From: Endozoicomonas euniceicola | GTDB lineage: Bacteria > Pseudomonadota > Gammaproteobacteria > Pseudomonadales > Endozoicomonadaceae | Assembly: GCF_025562755.1 (NCBI RefSeq) | Contig: NZ_CP103300.1 | Location: 6,264,501-6,328,500, forward strand | Direction of reading: 5' to 3' | DNA: 64,000 nucleotides | Position numbers and translations under genes: made by a program | Notes under the pieces: model-generated | The model's input: the letters and a program-made list of their open reading frames with translations, nothing else | What the model was told of the DNA's origin: nothing | The model's database searches: none | In this document: piece by piece, positions 41,725 to 50,221 of the stretch | Layout: every line of letters begins with the position of its first letter | Numbering within the stretch: the stretch's first letter is position 1

Positions 41725-43059
41725 ATGAAACAACGATTAAGTCTGCAAAATATTATTGGAATGGGATTCATGGTGTTTGCCATGTTTCTGGGCGCTGGCA
41801 ACCTTATTTTTCCGCCTATGGCGGGCCAGCTGGCGGGCACCAGCGTCTGGCTGGCCGCTGCCGGATTTCTGATAACCGGCGTCGGTCTTCCGCTACTGGG
41901 ACTGATCGTTATCGCCAGGGTAGGCGGTGGCTTCAACGAAATCACCAGAGAGCTGCCAAAGTGGCTGATCATTTTAATGGGCAGCTTCGTGTTTCTGGTA
42001 ATCGGCCCTCTCTACGCTGTCCCCCGCACCGCTATGGTTGCCTACGAAGTGGGAACAGTACCCTTTCTCAATTCGCCTGATGCCCTGTCCCGACTGGCAT
42101 TCAGCCTGACGTTTTTCATTATCTGTGGTTATCTCTGCCTGAACCCCGGACAGTTGCTGGAATCTGTCGGCAAACTCATTACCCCTGCTCTGATCGCCCT
42201 GCTCGCCGTAATGGGTCTGTCTCCAGTCATCATGCCACAGGGAACAATGGTCGAAGCTGCAGGCAGCTATGCCGTTAGCCCCTTCCTGACTGGCTTCCTT
42301 GAAGGCTACATGACTATGGATGCTCTGGCCGCCCTGATGTTTGGTGTCGTCATCATTACCAATCTGCGTTCCCATGGCATAACCTCCACCGAGGCTCTGT
42401 TCCGCCATAGTGTAGTGACCAGTTTTATAGCGGCAACCGGACTGGTCCTGGTCTATGTATCACTGTTTTATCTGGGAGCCACCAGTCTGGATATTGCACC
42501 CAACCCAGACAACGGCGGCCAAATTCTTTCCCTTTATGTCAATGCCCTGTACGGCACCCCGGGCAAAATCCTGCTGGCTGCCGTTGTAGCACTGGCCTGT
42601 CTGACGACAGCTGTCGGCTGTATAACTGCCGCCGCAGAGTATTTTGACGATCTATTTAAACCGTTCAGTTACCGGCCACTGGTCGTGGCCATCACCGCCT
42701 GCTGCATTGCCTTTGCCAACCTGGGACTGAACCAGATTATTAAATTATTTATTCCTGTCCTGCTGATACTCTACCCTGTCTGTATTGTCCTTATTTTGCT
42801 GGGACTGTTGCGGGATCTGTTTGCAAACCCTGTATTGGTTTATCGCTCTACGCTTTCAATTACTCTGATTTTCAGCATTGTTGATGCCATAAAAGAGATT
42901 CAGCACCCGGTGGTTCTGATGTTAACATCCCCTTTTCAGATACTGCCCGGGTATGAGGCCAATCTCTGCTGGGTTCTCCCATGCACTCTCTGTGTTTTAT
43001 TAACAGGTGTGCTGGGCAAAATAATGCCTCAGGGCCCCTTGCAGGAAGATCAGGCTTAG
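41725..43059 (+). CDS. brnQ: Branched-chain amino acid transporter (LIVCS family)
   Basis: BrnQ is a sodium-coupled symporter for leucine, isoleucine and valine in the inner membrane. The 444-residue protein has about 12 hydrophobic segments and starts with the family-typical MGFMVFAMFLGAGNLIFPPMAGQLAG. The later LFVPVLLILYP-like stretch (IKLFIPVLLILYPVCIVLIL) also fits. Upstream is a 350-base spacer. I looked for an amino-acid leader peptide there and found none convincing. Confidence 0.93.
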   Translation: MKQRLSLQNIIGMGFMVFAMFLGAGNLIFPPMAGQLAGTSVWLAAAGFLITGVGLPLLGLIVIARVGGGFNEITRELPKWLIILMGSFVFLVIGPLYAVPRTAMVAYEVGTVPFLNSPDALSRLAFSLTFFIICGYLCLNPGQLLESVGKLITPALIALLAVMGLSPVIMPQGTMVEAAGSYAVSPFLTGFLEGYMTMDALAALMFGVVIITNLRSHGITSTEALFRHSVVTSFIAATGLVLVYVSLFYLGATSLDIAPNPDNGGQILSLYVNALYGTPGKILLAAVVALACLTTAVGCITAAAEYFDDLFKPFSYRPLVVAITACCIAFANLGLNQIIKLFIPVLLILYPVCIVLILLGLLRDLFANPVLVYRSTLSITLIFSIVDAIKEIQHPVVLMLTSPFQILPGYEANLCWVLPCTLCVLLTGVLGKIMPQGPLQEDQA

Positions 43060-43137
43060 CCGCGGTCATAGGTTCCAGCAAAGTCGCAACCTAAAACCGC
43101 TGGCTGTACAATCTTAAAAAATCATCACGTTTGGGCA

Positions 43138-46059
43138 ATGTCAGCTGTATCCCTGTTCAGGCGATTTACATTAAAGAGCCTTAGCCTTATTTTATTGCTG
43201 CCCGCTCTAACGGATATGGCTTCCGCCTCTTTTAATTATATTCACGCACGCCGACTTACCCCCTCTCAATACCCTGCCTGGGTAGTAAACGCTATCTGGA
43301 CAGATTCCGGTCTGGTTATTGCGAACCGCGCTGGCACCGGTGAAATGGCCAAGAGCGTTATAAAGCTACCTCCTGCTGAGACACGGGTAGTACTGGAATT
43401 ATGCGTAGCCGCCCTCCTGAGTAAAAACGACACTACCCAATTATTGGAACACGGTATTCCTTTTGCTGACACAGCATCCAGCCCCGATGGCAACGTCTAT
43501 TGGTTTCTTAAAATCAATACGGACCCGCATAAGGCGGTCACTCTTAATCTGGATCTAGAGGTTGTCAGCCACTGCACGTCAGTGGCTATTCAAGATCAGC
43601 ACTATTCCCACCGCGACTCAATTAAAACAAATGGCGATATACCACCGGTCCTGTCAACCGGGGAAGATTTTCAGGTCAGTTTAAAAGTGGTGGAAGAAGA
43701 ACAGGCAGGCACCTTCCCCAGAGTGCCTGAAGTCCAGCCCTCAGGAGGATTATCTAACGCAGACAACTACTGGGACAGCGACCCTTCTAAATTCGACAAA
43801 CCCCACTACCCTGGCGGTTTTTCCAATCCGAAACTACAACCCTTCGATTTGATGGTCGCTTATCTACAAAGCGTCTTTTCGTGGGAACTCATTAACCATT
43901 GGTTACAACTGTGGTTTCAGTATGCTGTCCAGCATCTGAATACACCGGAAGAAGCTTTAAGGACACAGGAGAATCATCTTGAAGATTTGTTTCTACTGAT
44001 TTTCAGTACCGAAACCGGCAACTACCAAATTTATAACCAGCGGCTGTCGGACGGTCATTTTTCAGAAAATCGCTTAGGCTTCCATATTAGTGAACAGGGT
44101 GCAGTGTCTCCTTACGCTGAAATTCATCAGACTGTTGAAAGACTTTATTTACCCCTCAGGCTAGTCAGAATTGATTCTGTTACTGGTGATTATGTAGAAG
44201 TCACAGAGCGGGTAATCAATCCGGATACACAGCAGGATTCCGACGATATACACCTAGTGTCTTATATTAAAACATTGATTGAACAGGAGGCATTGTTCTG
44301 GCGATGCGACTTTATCGGGCTAACATTTTCCGCAAACCTGAAGCAATTAGCACAAAGGCTTCAGGCCAGCATGAGTGGTCACTTTTCATTCCTTCCGGAA
44401 GAAACAGCCTCCAATATCAATAACTACCTTTCCTACCTTTTTATCAGCCTTGCCGTTCCTGACGCCCCATCGCGGACTTCACCTTTCAATAGTGTTCGCA
44501 GGCAGTTAGGCAGAGCCCTTTACAAGCAGCTGGGCTCAGACAAAACCAGACTACTGATCGGGAAACAGGGGATTGAGTACCTTCAGGCGATTGGCAACCG
44601 AATCAGCAATAAGACAACGCTGAAACCAGAAAGCCTGGTAGCTCTTATGACGGTACTGTTCAGTAATCAGGTTGTCCACATAACAGGTACAAGGTCTGGA
44701 CAGAAGCAACCGGCGAAACCCATAAATACCGGGCTTTTCCGTCAGGTTCCGACCGATCCGCCAGACAGCGAGGGAGTAAAGAAAGCGGAACAGCAAGACA
44801 TTACGACCCCTCCCGTTGCGACTCTTCACTCACGCAAAAAAATAACAAAGTCACCAAGTGGTGACTCAGACCGGGGCGGCGGCGGAGAAGACCCCTCACA
44901 TTTCAGAACCTGTCAACACTGTCAGCAAAAGCCCGCTTCTGGTGGCCTTATGCTTTGCCAGGACTGTGCGGCTAAAACGCAAGACACCCAGCCACCCTCC
45001 CTTGCTGCCAGCCTCTTCATCCCGAAATCTGCCACACAGCCAGCCCATTACAAAGATACTCAAACATCACTCCGGGAAATGCTTGGCCTGACCCGGGAAA
45101 GAAAGATTCACTCAGGTACAGAAAGAGAAGTCTGGCAATATCGAAACGGCGACAATCAGAAATTTGCCGTAAAGGTGTTCATGGCAAATCGTGACAGCAA
45201 CCTGAACAAAGGTGAGCCTAACGCCCTTCAAATCGACCACCCCAATATCGCAAGAACGCACGCCATGGTGCTTGAAAAAAACGGGGCTTATACTGTCGCG
45301 GATAGTATTTCACAGGTCAGTTCTCTCAGTGGGTATGATGGCTGCCAGCCTTTAGCGGTCATCTCCAGCCTGGCAACGGGCTTCAGGTTGAACGATGATC
45401 AATTTTTCGAGTTTTTAAAAGCTTATGACGATCCTGCCGGACTAGTCACAGAACTGACCCTTACGCTCTGCAAGGCATTGAAATACTTACACGAAGAACA
45501 CGCCCTGATGCACAGGGATATCAAGCCAGAAAATATCATCTACAACCCGGTGGACGGAACGATTAAGGTTATTGATTTTGGTACTTCCACAACAATCAGC
45601 TCTGAACGCCCCAGGTCTGTCGTCGGAACGAGAGAACACTATGCTCCTGAACTGTTTCACGGCAGGACTCTCGGTGGTTATGACGAGACTGTAGACACCT
45701 GGGCTGCCGGTACAGTTCTTATGGAATTACTGACGGGTATGACACCTTTCAATTACAACCGTTGTTATACTGACAGTCCGCTTCTTGAGCCTGAAGCTAA
45801 AAGACTGCAGGACACGTCAATTGAAAGGATAAATTTTTTTTCAGCTAAACCAGAAGAATATAAAGTCAGGATGTTACAGCAACACCTTCTTTCACCTTTC
45901 AATAAGGACAATATTCCAGCAGAGCTGCTTCATCTGACCGCCAGTATTTTATCCTGGCCGAAAAAACGCCCGAAACTGGATGCAGTTATCGAACAGCTGT
46001 CTTATATAAAAGGGCTGTTAGTTCTGAGAAGGTGTGCTGATTTATTTCACGGCTTCTGA
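43138..46059 (+). CDS. Exported protein with zinc-ribbon-like motif and C-terminal Ser/Thr kinase domain
   Basis: The 973-residue protein has a signal peptide (TLKSLSLILLLPALTDMASA), a large novel region (about 31-530), and a basic linker. A four-cysteine motif follows: C592-x2-C595-x11-C607-x2-C610, typical of a zinc ribbon. Residues about 650-960 are a Hanks-type kinase domain: ATP-binding Lys679 (FAVKV), catalytic loop HRDIKPEN (792-799), DFG (813-815), APE (836-838), and a helix-F Asp in DTWAAG. All catalytic residues are intact. A kinase needs ATP, so acting in the periplasm is unlikely; secretion into host cells or a membrane-retained orientation are possible, but inferred. It is an orphan gene between brnQ and the lipoprotein operon, with no Shine-Dalgarno of note (GGG near the ATG). 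Confidence 0.88.
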   Translation: MSAVSLFRRFTLKSLSLILLLPALTDMASASFNYIHARRLTPSQYPAWVVNAIWTDSGLVIANRAGTGEMAKSVIKLPPAETRVVLELCVAALLSKNDTTQLLEHGIPFADTASSPDGNVYWFLKINTDPHKAVTLNLDLEVVSHCTSVAIQDQHYSHRDSIKTNGDIPPVLSTGEDFQVSLKVVEEEQAGTFPRVPEVQPSGGLSNADNYWDSDPSKFDKPHYPGGFSNPKLQPFDLMVAYLQSVFSWELINHWLQLWFQYAVQHLNTPEEALRTQENHLEDLFLLIFSTETGNYQIYNQRLSDGHFSENRLGFHISEQGAVSPYAEIHQTVERLYLPLRLVRIDSVTGDYVEVTERVINPDTQQDSDDIHLVSYIKTLIEQEALFWRCDFIGLTFSANLKQLAQRLQASMSGHFSFLPEETASNINNYLSYLFISLAVPDAPSRTSPFNSVRRQLGRALYKQLGSDKTRLLIGKQGIEYLQAIGNRISNKTTLKPESLVALMTVLFSNQVVHITGTRSGQKQPAKPINTGLFRQVPTDPPDSEGVKKAEQQDITTPPVATLHSRKKITKSPSGDSDRGGGGEDPSHFRTCQHCQQKPASGGLMLCQDCAAKTQDTQPPSLAASLFIPKSATQPAHYKDTQTSLREMLGLTRERKIHSGTEREVWQYRNGDNQKFAVKVFMANRDSNLNKGEPNALQIDHPNIARTHAMVLEKNGAYTVADSISQVSSLSGYDGCQPLAVISSLATGFRLNDDQFFEFLKAYDDPAGLVTELTLTLCKALKYLHEEHALMHRDIKPENIIYNPVDGTIKVIDFGTSTTISSERPRSVVGTREHYAPELFHGRTLGGYDETVDTWAAGTVLMELLTGMTPFNYNRCYTDSPLLEPEAKRLQDTSIERINFFSAKPEEYKVRMLQQHLLSPFNKDNIPAELLHLTASILSWPKKRPKLDAVIEQLSYIKGLLVLRRCADLFHGF

Positions 46060-46326
46060 AAACCTCAGACACACTGACGGCTAAACGTATCAACGCCGTT
46101 AAACCGGAATTCAGTTCATTGCAGATGTTGAACATCGCTCCGCATCGACTTATTTATCCAGTCAATAACAATACAATCCCTACTTGCGTCAACCAACCCT
46201 CAAAATTCCAACAGGATTGCGGCTGTTCGCCATTGGCAAGAGTCAGGACTTGCAGTAAGCTGCGCAGTCTTTGATTGTTTGCCAATCATCCATAGGTTCA
46301 TTTATCTAAATCAACAAGTGTTCCCC

Positions 46327-47499
46327 ATGACCCGTTTCCCGGCAATTACCGCTTTGATCCTTACCGCAGCGGCACTGACTGGCTGCCAGTCGCTCCCCCC
46401 AACGGAGCCACCCGCAGGCACAACAAAAACCAAAGAGGATCGACCAAAGGCTGAAAAACCGGCGTCCGAAACTCAGGAACCCCCCCCAGTCAAACAACCT
46501 GCTGTAAAACAGGTAGTTCCCACACAGGAAGCCACTATTACGCAAACGTATATTCAGACACCCGCCCATATTGACGGCAAACTGGTGCTGGGATTTGCCG
46601 AAGAAGGCAAGCTGCCAGCGCTTGGTCTGACTATGCAGGCAAAAATAGACACCGGGGCTAGTCGTACGTCACTGGACGCACGAAATATACAACAGTTTGA
46701 ACGCGATGGTCGTCCATGGGTTCGCTTTGAGTTAACTCGCACCAGCAAAGGCACCCAGAAGCTGGAGCTACCAGTACAGGACTTCGTCTATATAAAAATC
46801 CCCGATGAAGATCCACAACGCCGCCCTGTTGTTAATCTGACAATCCAGATAGGCAGCCTGACCCAGCCCCTTGCCATATCCCTGAATGACCGCAGCAACT
46901 TTGAATACCCAATGCTGGTCGGCCGGGACTTCCTTCAGGATCTTGCCATCGTCGACGTTGGTAAATCTTACATTGCGACTGAAAAACCACTAAAAACATT
47001 ACGTCGTACCGTACCCAAAGCGTTTGCGCACTCCGTCGCCAGGATCATTTACCAGAAAGTCAGTGTCGCGGGCCTGCCCGTTATTGGCGCACTGGAACAA
47101 ATTCACCTGGACGGTGTTAATAAACCGCTGCGAGCACGAGTCGATACAGGTGCAAATACATCTTCCCTGGGTGCCAGCGACCTTGAAGAATTCGAGAAAA
47201 ATGGTCACCCCTGGGTACGATTCAAACTTTTTTCCAACAAACAATCCTTCAACTTTGAACTACCGGTAAGTCGCTACGCCCTGATCAAACGCCATGGCGG
47301 TCTTGAGTCTCAGCGACGCCCGGTCGTCAAAATGACAGTCAAGGTAGGTAGCATCAGCAAGACCGCCGAATTCACACTGCGTGACCGCAGTAGTTACGAA
47401 TACCCCGTCCTGCTTGCAGAACAATTCCTGGCCAACACCGCTCTGGTAGATGTCAGCGAGGACTATATTGCAGACAAACTGCCAAGAGGTAATCAATGA
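46327..47499 (+). CDS. Lipoprotein with two retropepsin-like (RimB-type) protease domains
   Basis: The ATG at 46327 starts a lipoprotein signal peptide ending in the lipobox LTGC (Cys20), so the 390-residue product is probably anchored in the envelope. After a Pro/Lys/Thr-rich linker (21-80), two homologous aspartic-protease-like domains follow (about 85-215 and 250-380). Each carries a DTGA motif (108-111 and 273-276) and a downstream LDARN/LGASD-like pair. The family is annotated as 'ATP-dependent zinc protease' or RimB-like; those names are historic. Most members have one domain, so the duplication is notable. Its stop overlaps the next ATG (ATGA), so the three genes form an operon. Confidence 0.8.
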   Translation: MTRFPAITALILTAAALTGCQSLPPTEPPAGTTKTKEDRPKAEKPASETQEPPPVKQPAVKQVVPTQEATITQTYIQTPAHIDGKLVLGFAEEGKLPALGLTMQAKIDTGASRTSLDARNIQQFERDGRPWVRFELTRTSKGTQKLELPVQDFVYIKIPDEDPQRRPVVNLTIQIGSLTQPLAISLNDRSNFEYPMLVGRDFLQDLAIVDVGKSYIATEKPLKTLRRTVPKAFAHSVARIIYQKVSVAGLPVIGALEQIHLDGVNKPLRARVDTGANTSSLGASDLEEFEKNGHPWVRFKLFSNKQSFNFELPVSRYALIKRHGGLESQRRPVVKMTVKVGSISKTAEFTLRDRSSYEYPVLLAEQFLANTALVDVSEDYIADKLPRGNQ

Positions 47500-49031
47500 A
47501 AGGCCGTTTTCAACTCAGTCTGGCTGTAGTGCTACTTGTCGCACTCGGACTGGGTCTTACTCTTTACAAGCATTTTGCTTTGGGATTTCCACTGCTCCGG
47601 GGGGAGACCAGTACGATATGGAGCATTGAAGCCGAAGTGAGCTTCATGGCTGACGGCGGACCGGCTAAGGCCACCCTGACCCTGCCGGATCACCAGTCCG
47701 ATGTACGTATCCTTGATGAATCCTTTGCTTCTCCCGGGTATGGCATCAACCAGTTTGACGACAATGGTCAGCGACGGGCGGAATGGAGTATCCGCGCAGC
47801 CAAAGGCCGCCAGACGCTGTTCTATAAGGTTAACCTGTACCCCGACTCTGTCAGCGACCCGATGAATGAGCCGCCGGTAGAAGACGACACCCTCACCGTA
47901 AAACCAAGGCTGCCGGAACCCTATCAGACAGCGGCCAACAGCCTGATCATGTCAGTGACTGAACGTTCTGCCGATGCACGCAGTTTTGCCGGAACCCTGA
48001 TCAACGAATTTCTGGATCAAAGCCCCGGTCAGAACACCAACATGCTGCTGGGCATGATCAATGATCGTGAAAGCCGCACGCACCTGCTGATCGACCTGCT
48101 AACCATGGCCGATATTCCAGTCCGCATGGTTCGGGGCCTGTACCTGGAAGACGGACGTCGCCGTCAGCCTATGCTGGACATGCTGGAAGTTTACACCGGT
48201 GATGGCTGGCTGATGTTTGACCCGGTCACTGGTGAATCCGGCAACCCTGCCAATTTCTTCCTCTGGCAACGGGGCGGTAAATCCATGCTGGATGTGATGG
48301 GCGGTGCCCACTCAAGCGTTAGCTTCTCCATGATTTCTCAGGCGGTCCCAGCCCGTGACCTGGCTATCCGTAACTCTCAGGCGGACAAGGTGGCTCTGGT
48401 TGACTTTTCAATCTACGACCTGCCCCTGGAAGTTCAGAACGCTTTTAAAAACATTCTGCTAATCCCTATCGGAGCACTCGTTGTACTGTTTATGCGGATT
48501 ATTGTTGGTCTGCGCACATCAGGCACCTTTATGCCGGTGCTGATCTCAGTCGCTTTTCTGGAAACCCAGTTACTGCCGGGTCTGACCATCTTTATCACCA
48601 TTGTCTCCATCGGCCTGTGGATTCGCTCGATACTCAGCCAGTTAAACATGCTTCTGGTGGCCAGACTGGCAGCCGTTATGATTGTGGTCATTGGCATTAT
48701 GGGTGCCATGAGCATCCTGAGCTGGAAACTGGGCATCACCCAGGCACTGACCGTCACCTTCTTCCCAATGATTATTCTGGCATGGACCATTGAAAGAATG
48801 TCTATCCTCTGGGAAGAAGAAGGCCCAAGGGATGTGGTTATAGAAGGCTTTGGCAGTCTGTTGGTGGCGTCCATCAGCTACCTGCTGATGTCTAACCCAA
48901 CCGTTGAACACCTGACGTTCAACTTCCCGGAACTTCTGTTTGCCGTTCTGGGTGTTACCCTGATGCTTGGTCAGTACACCGGTTATCGTCTGCTGGAATT
49001 GCGACGTTTCCGACCTCTGGCTCAAGGATAA
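47496..49031 (+). CDS. Inactive transglutaminase-like protein with C-terminal 7TM domain
   Basis: The 511-residue protein has an N-terminal membrane helix (LSLAVVLLVALGLGLTL) and a periplasmic transglutaminase-like domain that lacks the catalytic Cys (the expected position reads RTHLLIDLLTMADIPVR). From about residue 310 there is a run of about seven hydrophobic helices to the C-terminus. This arrangement matches the inactive-transglutaminase/7TM family that comparative studies find next to ATP-grasp ligases and RimB-like proteases, as here. Its role is unproven; a scaffold or sensor for a peptide-modifying system is inference. An 8-bp tandem repeat lies at its stop. Confidence 0.85.
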   Translation: MKGRFQLSLAVVLLVALGLGLTLYKHFALGFPLLRGETSTIWSIEAEVSFMADGGPAKATLTLPDHQSDVRILDESFASPGYGINQFDDNGQRRAEWSIRAAKGRQTLFYKVNLYPDSVSDPMNEPPVEDDTLTVKPRLPEPYQTAANSLIMSVTERSADARSFAGTLINEFLDQSPGQNTNMLLGMINDRESRTHLLIDLLTMADIPVRMVRGLYLEDGRRRQPMLDMLEVYTGDGWLMFDPVTGESGNPANFFLWQRGGKSMLDVMGGAHSSVSFSMISQAVPARDLAIRNSQADKVALVDFSIYDLPLEVQNAFKNILLIPIGALVVLFMRIIVGLRTSGTFMPVLISVAFLETQLLPGLTIFITIVSIGLWIRSILSQLNMLLVARLAAVMIVVIGIMGAMSILSWKLGITQALTVTFFPMIILAWTIERMSILWEEEGPRDVVIEGFGSLLVASISYLLMSNPTVEHLTFNFPELLFAVLGVTLMLGQYTGYRLLELRRFRPLAQG

Positions 49032-49049
49032 AGGGATAAAGGGATAACG
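49026..49049 (+). repeat. Three tandem 8-bp units across a stop codon
   Basis: GGATAAAG, GGATAAAG and GGATAACG occupy 49026-49049. The first unit holds the TAA stop of the transglutaminase-like gene. The duplication also multiplies the AGGG-type ribosome-binding site upstream of the next ATG at 49054. Confidence 0.85.
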
Positions 49050-49053
49050 GTTC

Positions 49054-50049
49054 ATGGAAATCATTCGTCGCTCTATTGATCGCTTTATTGACAGCTTTGC
49101 CAGGCCTGATCAGCTTCGAAAAGCTGGCATTCTCAGCATGAATAGTCGTAACCTCGACTATGTCATTAAATACAACCCCAGAAAACTACTGCCGCAGGTA
49201 GACAACAAACTCACCACCAAGCAAATGGCGCAACAGGCAGGCGTTGCTGTTCCCGAGCTGCTGGGCGTAGTTTCCTATCAGTCCGAGATTAAAAACCTCA
49301 GCCAGTTACTGGCAGCCCATGAACACTTTGTGATTAAACCCGCCCAGGGCAGCGGCGGCAAAGGCATTCTGGTGATCACCGGCCGGGACGGTGACCGTTA
49401 TGTCAAGGCCAGTGGCGACACGCTTGAATTCGAGGATATCAACCGACATGTGTCGAATATTCTTGGCGGCCTGTATTCGTTGGGCGGTAAATCCGATGTC
49501 GCCATGATTGAAGCCTTAATTCAGGCGGACCCGGTGTTTAATGACTACAGCTTTGAAGGTGTTCCCGATATCCGCATGATTGTTTTCCGGGGCTTCCCGG
49601 TGATGGGCATGCTGCGACTCGCCACCAGGGCTTCCGATGGTAAAGCTAACCTGCACCAGGGCGCAGTGGGTGTCGGACTGGATATAGGTACCGGCAGAAG
49701 CCTTCGTGCCGTACAGTTTGACACCCCCATCAAACTGCACCCGGACACCCGTCACAGCTTTGGGCGCCTGCAGGTGCCACACTGGGATCGCCTGTTGGAA
49801 CTGACCGCGGCCTGTTACGGCATGACCGGACTGGGTTATCTGGGCGTCGATATGGTGCTCGACAAACACCTGGGACCTCTGATTCTGGAACTGAATGCAC
49901 GACCGGGGCTGGCTATTCAGATTGCCAACGGCTGCGGTATCCATCCCAGGTTGCAGAAGATCGAAGCCATGCCCGACTGGAATATTTCAATACCGGAACG
50001 GGTCGTCTTTTCCAAACAGCAGTTCACCAGCCAGCACTTTTCCAGCTAG
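49054..50049 (+). CDS. ATP-grasp ligase (alpha-L-glutamate ligase-like)
   Basis: ATP-grasp ligases form amide bonds through an acyl-phosphate; this branch is related to RimK and is predicted to modify peptides or amino acids. The 331-residue protein shows the ATP-binding Lys region (HFVIKPAQGSGGKGILVI), the MIEALI strand and the metal-binding C-terminal motif LILELNARPGLAIQIAN. It is the third gene of the retropepsin, transglutaminase-like and ligase operon. The natural substrate is unknown. Its stop codon lies inside a 15-bp tandem repeat. Confidence 0.88.
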   Translation: MEIIRRSIDRFIDSFARPDQLRKAGILSMNSRNLDYVIKYNPRKLLPQVDNKLTTKQMAQQAGVAVPELLGVVSYQSEIKNLSQLLAAHEHFVIKPAQGSGGKGILVITGRDGDRYVKASGDTLEFEDINRHVSNILGGLYSLGGKSDVAMIEALIQADPVFNDYSFEGVPDIRMIVFRGFPVMGMLRLATRASDGKANLHQGAVGVGLDIGTGRSLRAVQFDTPIKLHPDTRHSFGRLQVPHWDRLLELTAACYGMTGLGYLGVDMVLDKHLGPLILELNARPGLAIQIANGCGIHPRLQKIEAMPDWNISIPERVVFSKQQFTSQHFSS

Positions 50050-50083
50050 CACTTTTCCAGCTAGCACTTTTCCAGCTAGCACT
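50033..50083 (+). repeat. Tandem 15-bp units across the ligase stop codon
   Basis: AGCACTTTTCCAGCT is repeated three times (50033-50047, 50048-50062, 50063-50077) and followed by a partial copy. The stop TAG (50047-50049) lies on the first unit boundary. Because the period is five codons, further TAG stops recur in the same frame in each unit. Confidence 0.9.
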
Positions 50084-50103
50084 GCAAGTAGTTATATCCA
50101 TAC

Positions 50104-50126
50104 AGCCCGCACTTTTGCGGGCTTTC
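50104..50126 (+). terminator. Intrinsic terminator of the ligase operon
   Basis: AGCCCGC (50104-50110) and GCGGGCT (50117-50123) form a 7-bp G+C-rich stem with a 6-base loop, followed by TTCT. It lies 55 bases after the ligase stop. Confidence 0.75.
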
Positions 50127-50221
50127 TGCCTGCTGGCACAATAAAAACAGCTATGTAACAATTAATCGATATAGCCTGATAAAAAACTCACATCATATAG
50201 CCACCACGGAAGGAAGCTGCA

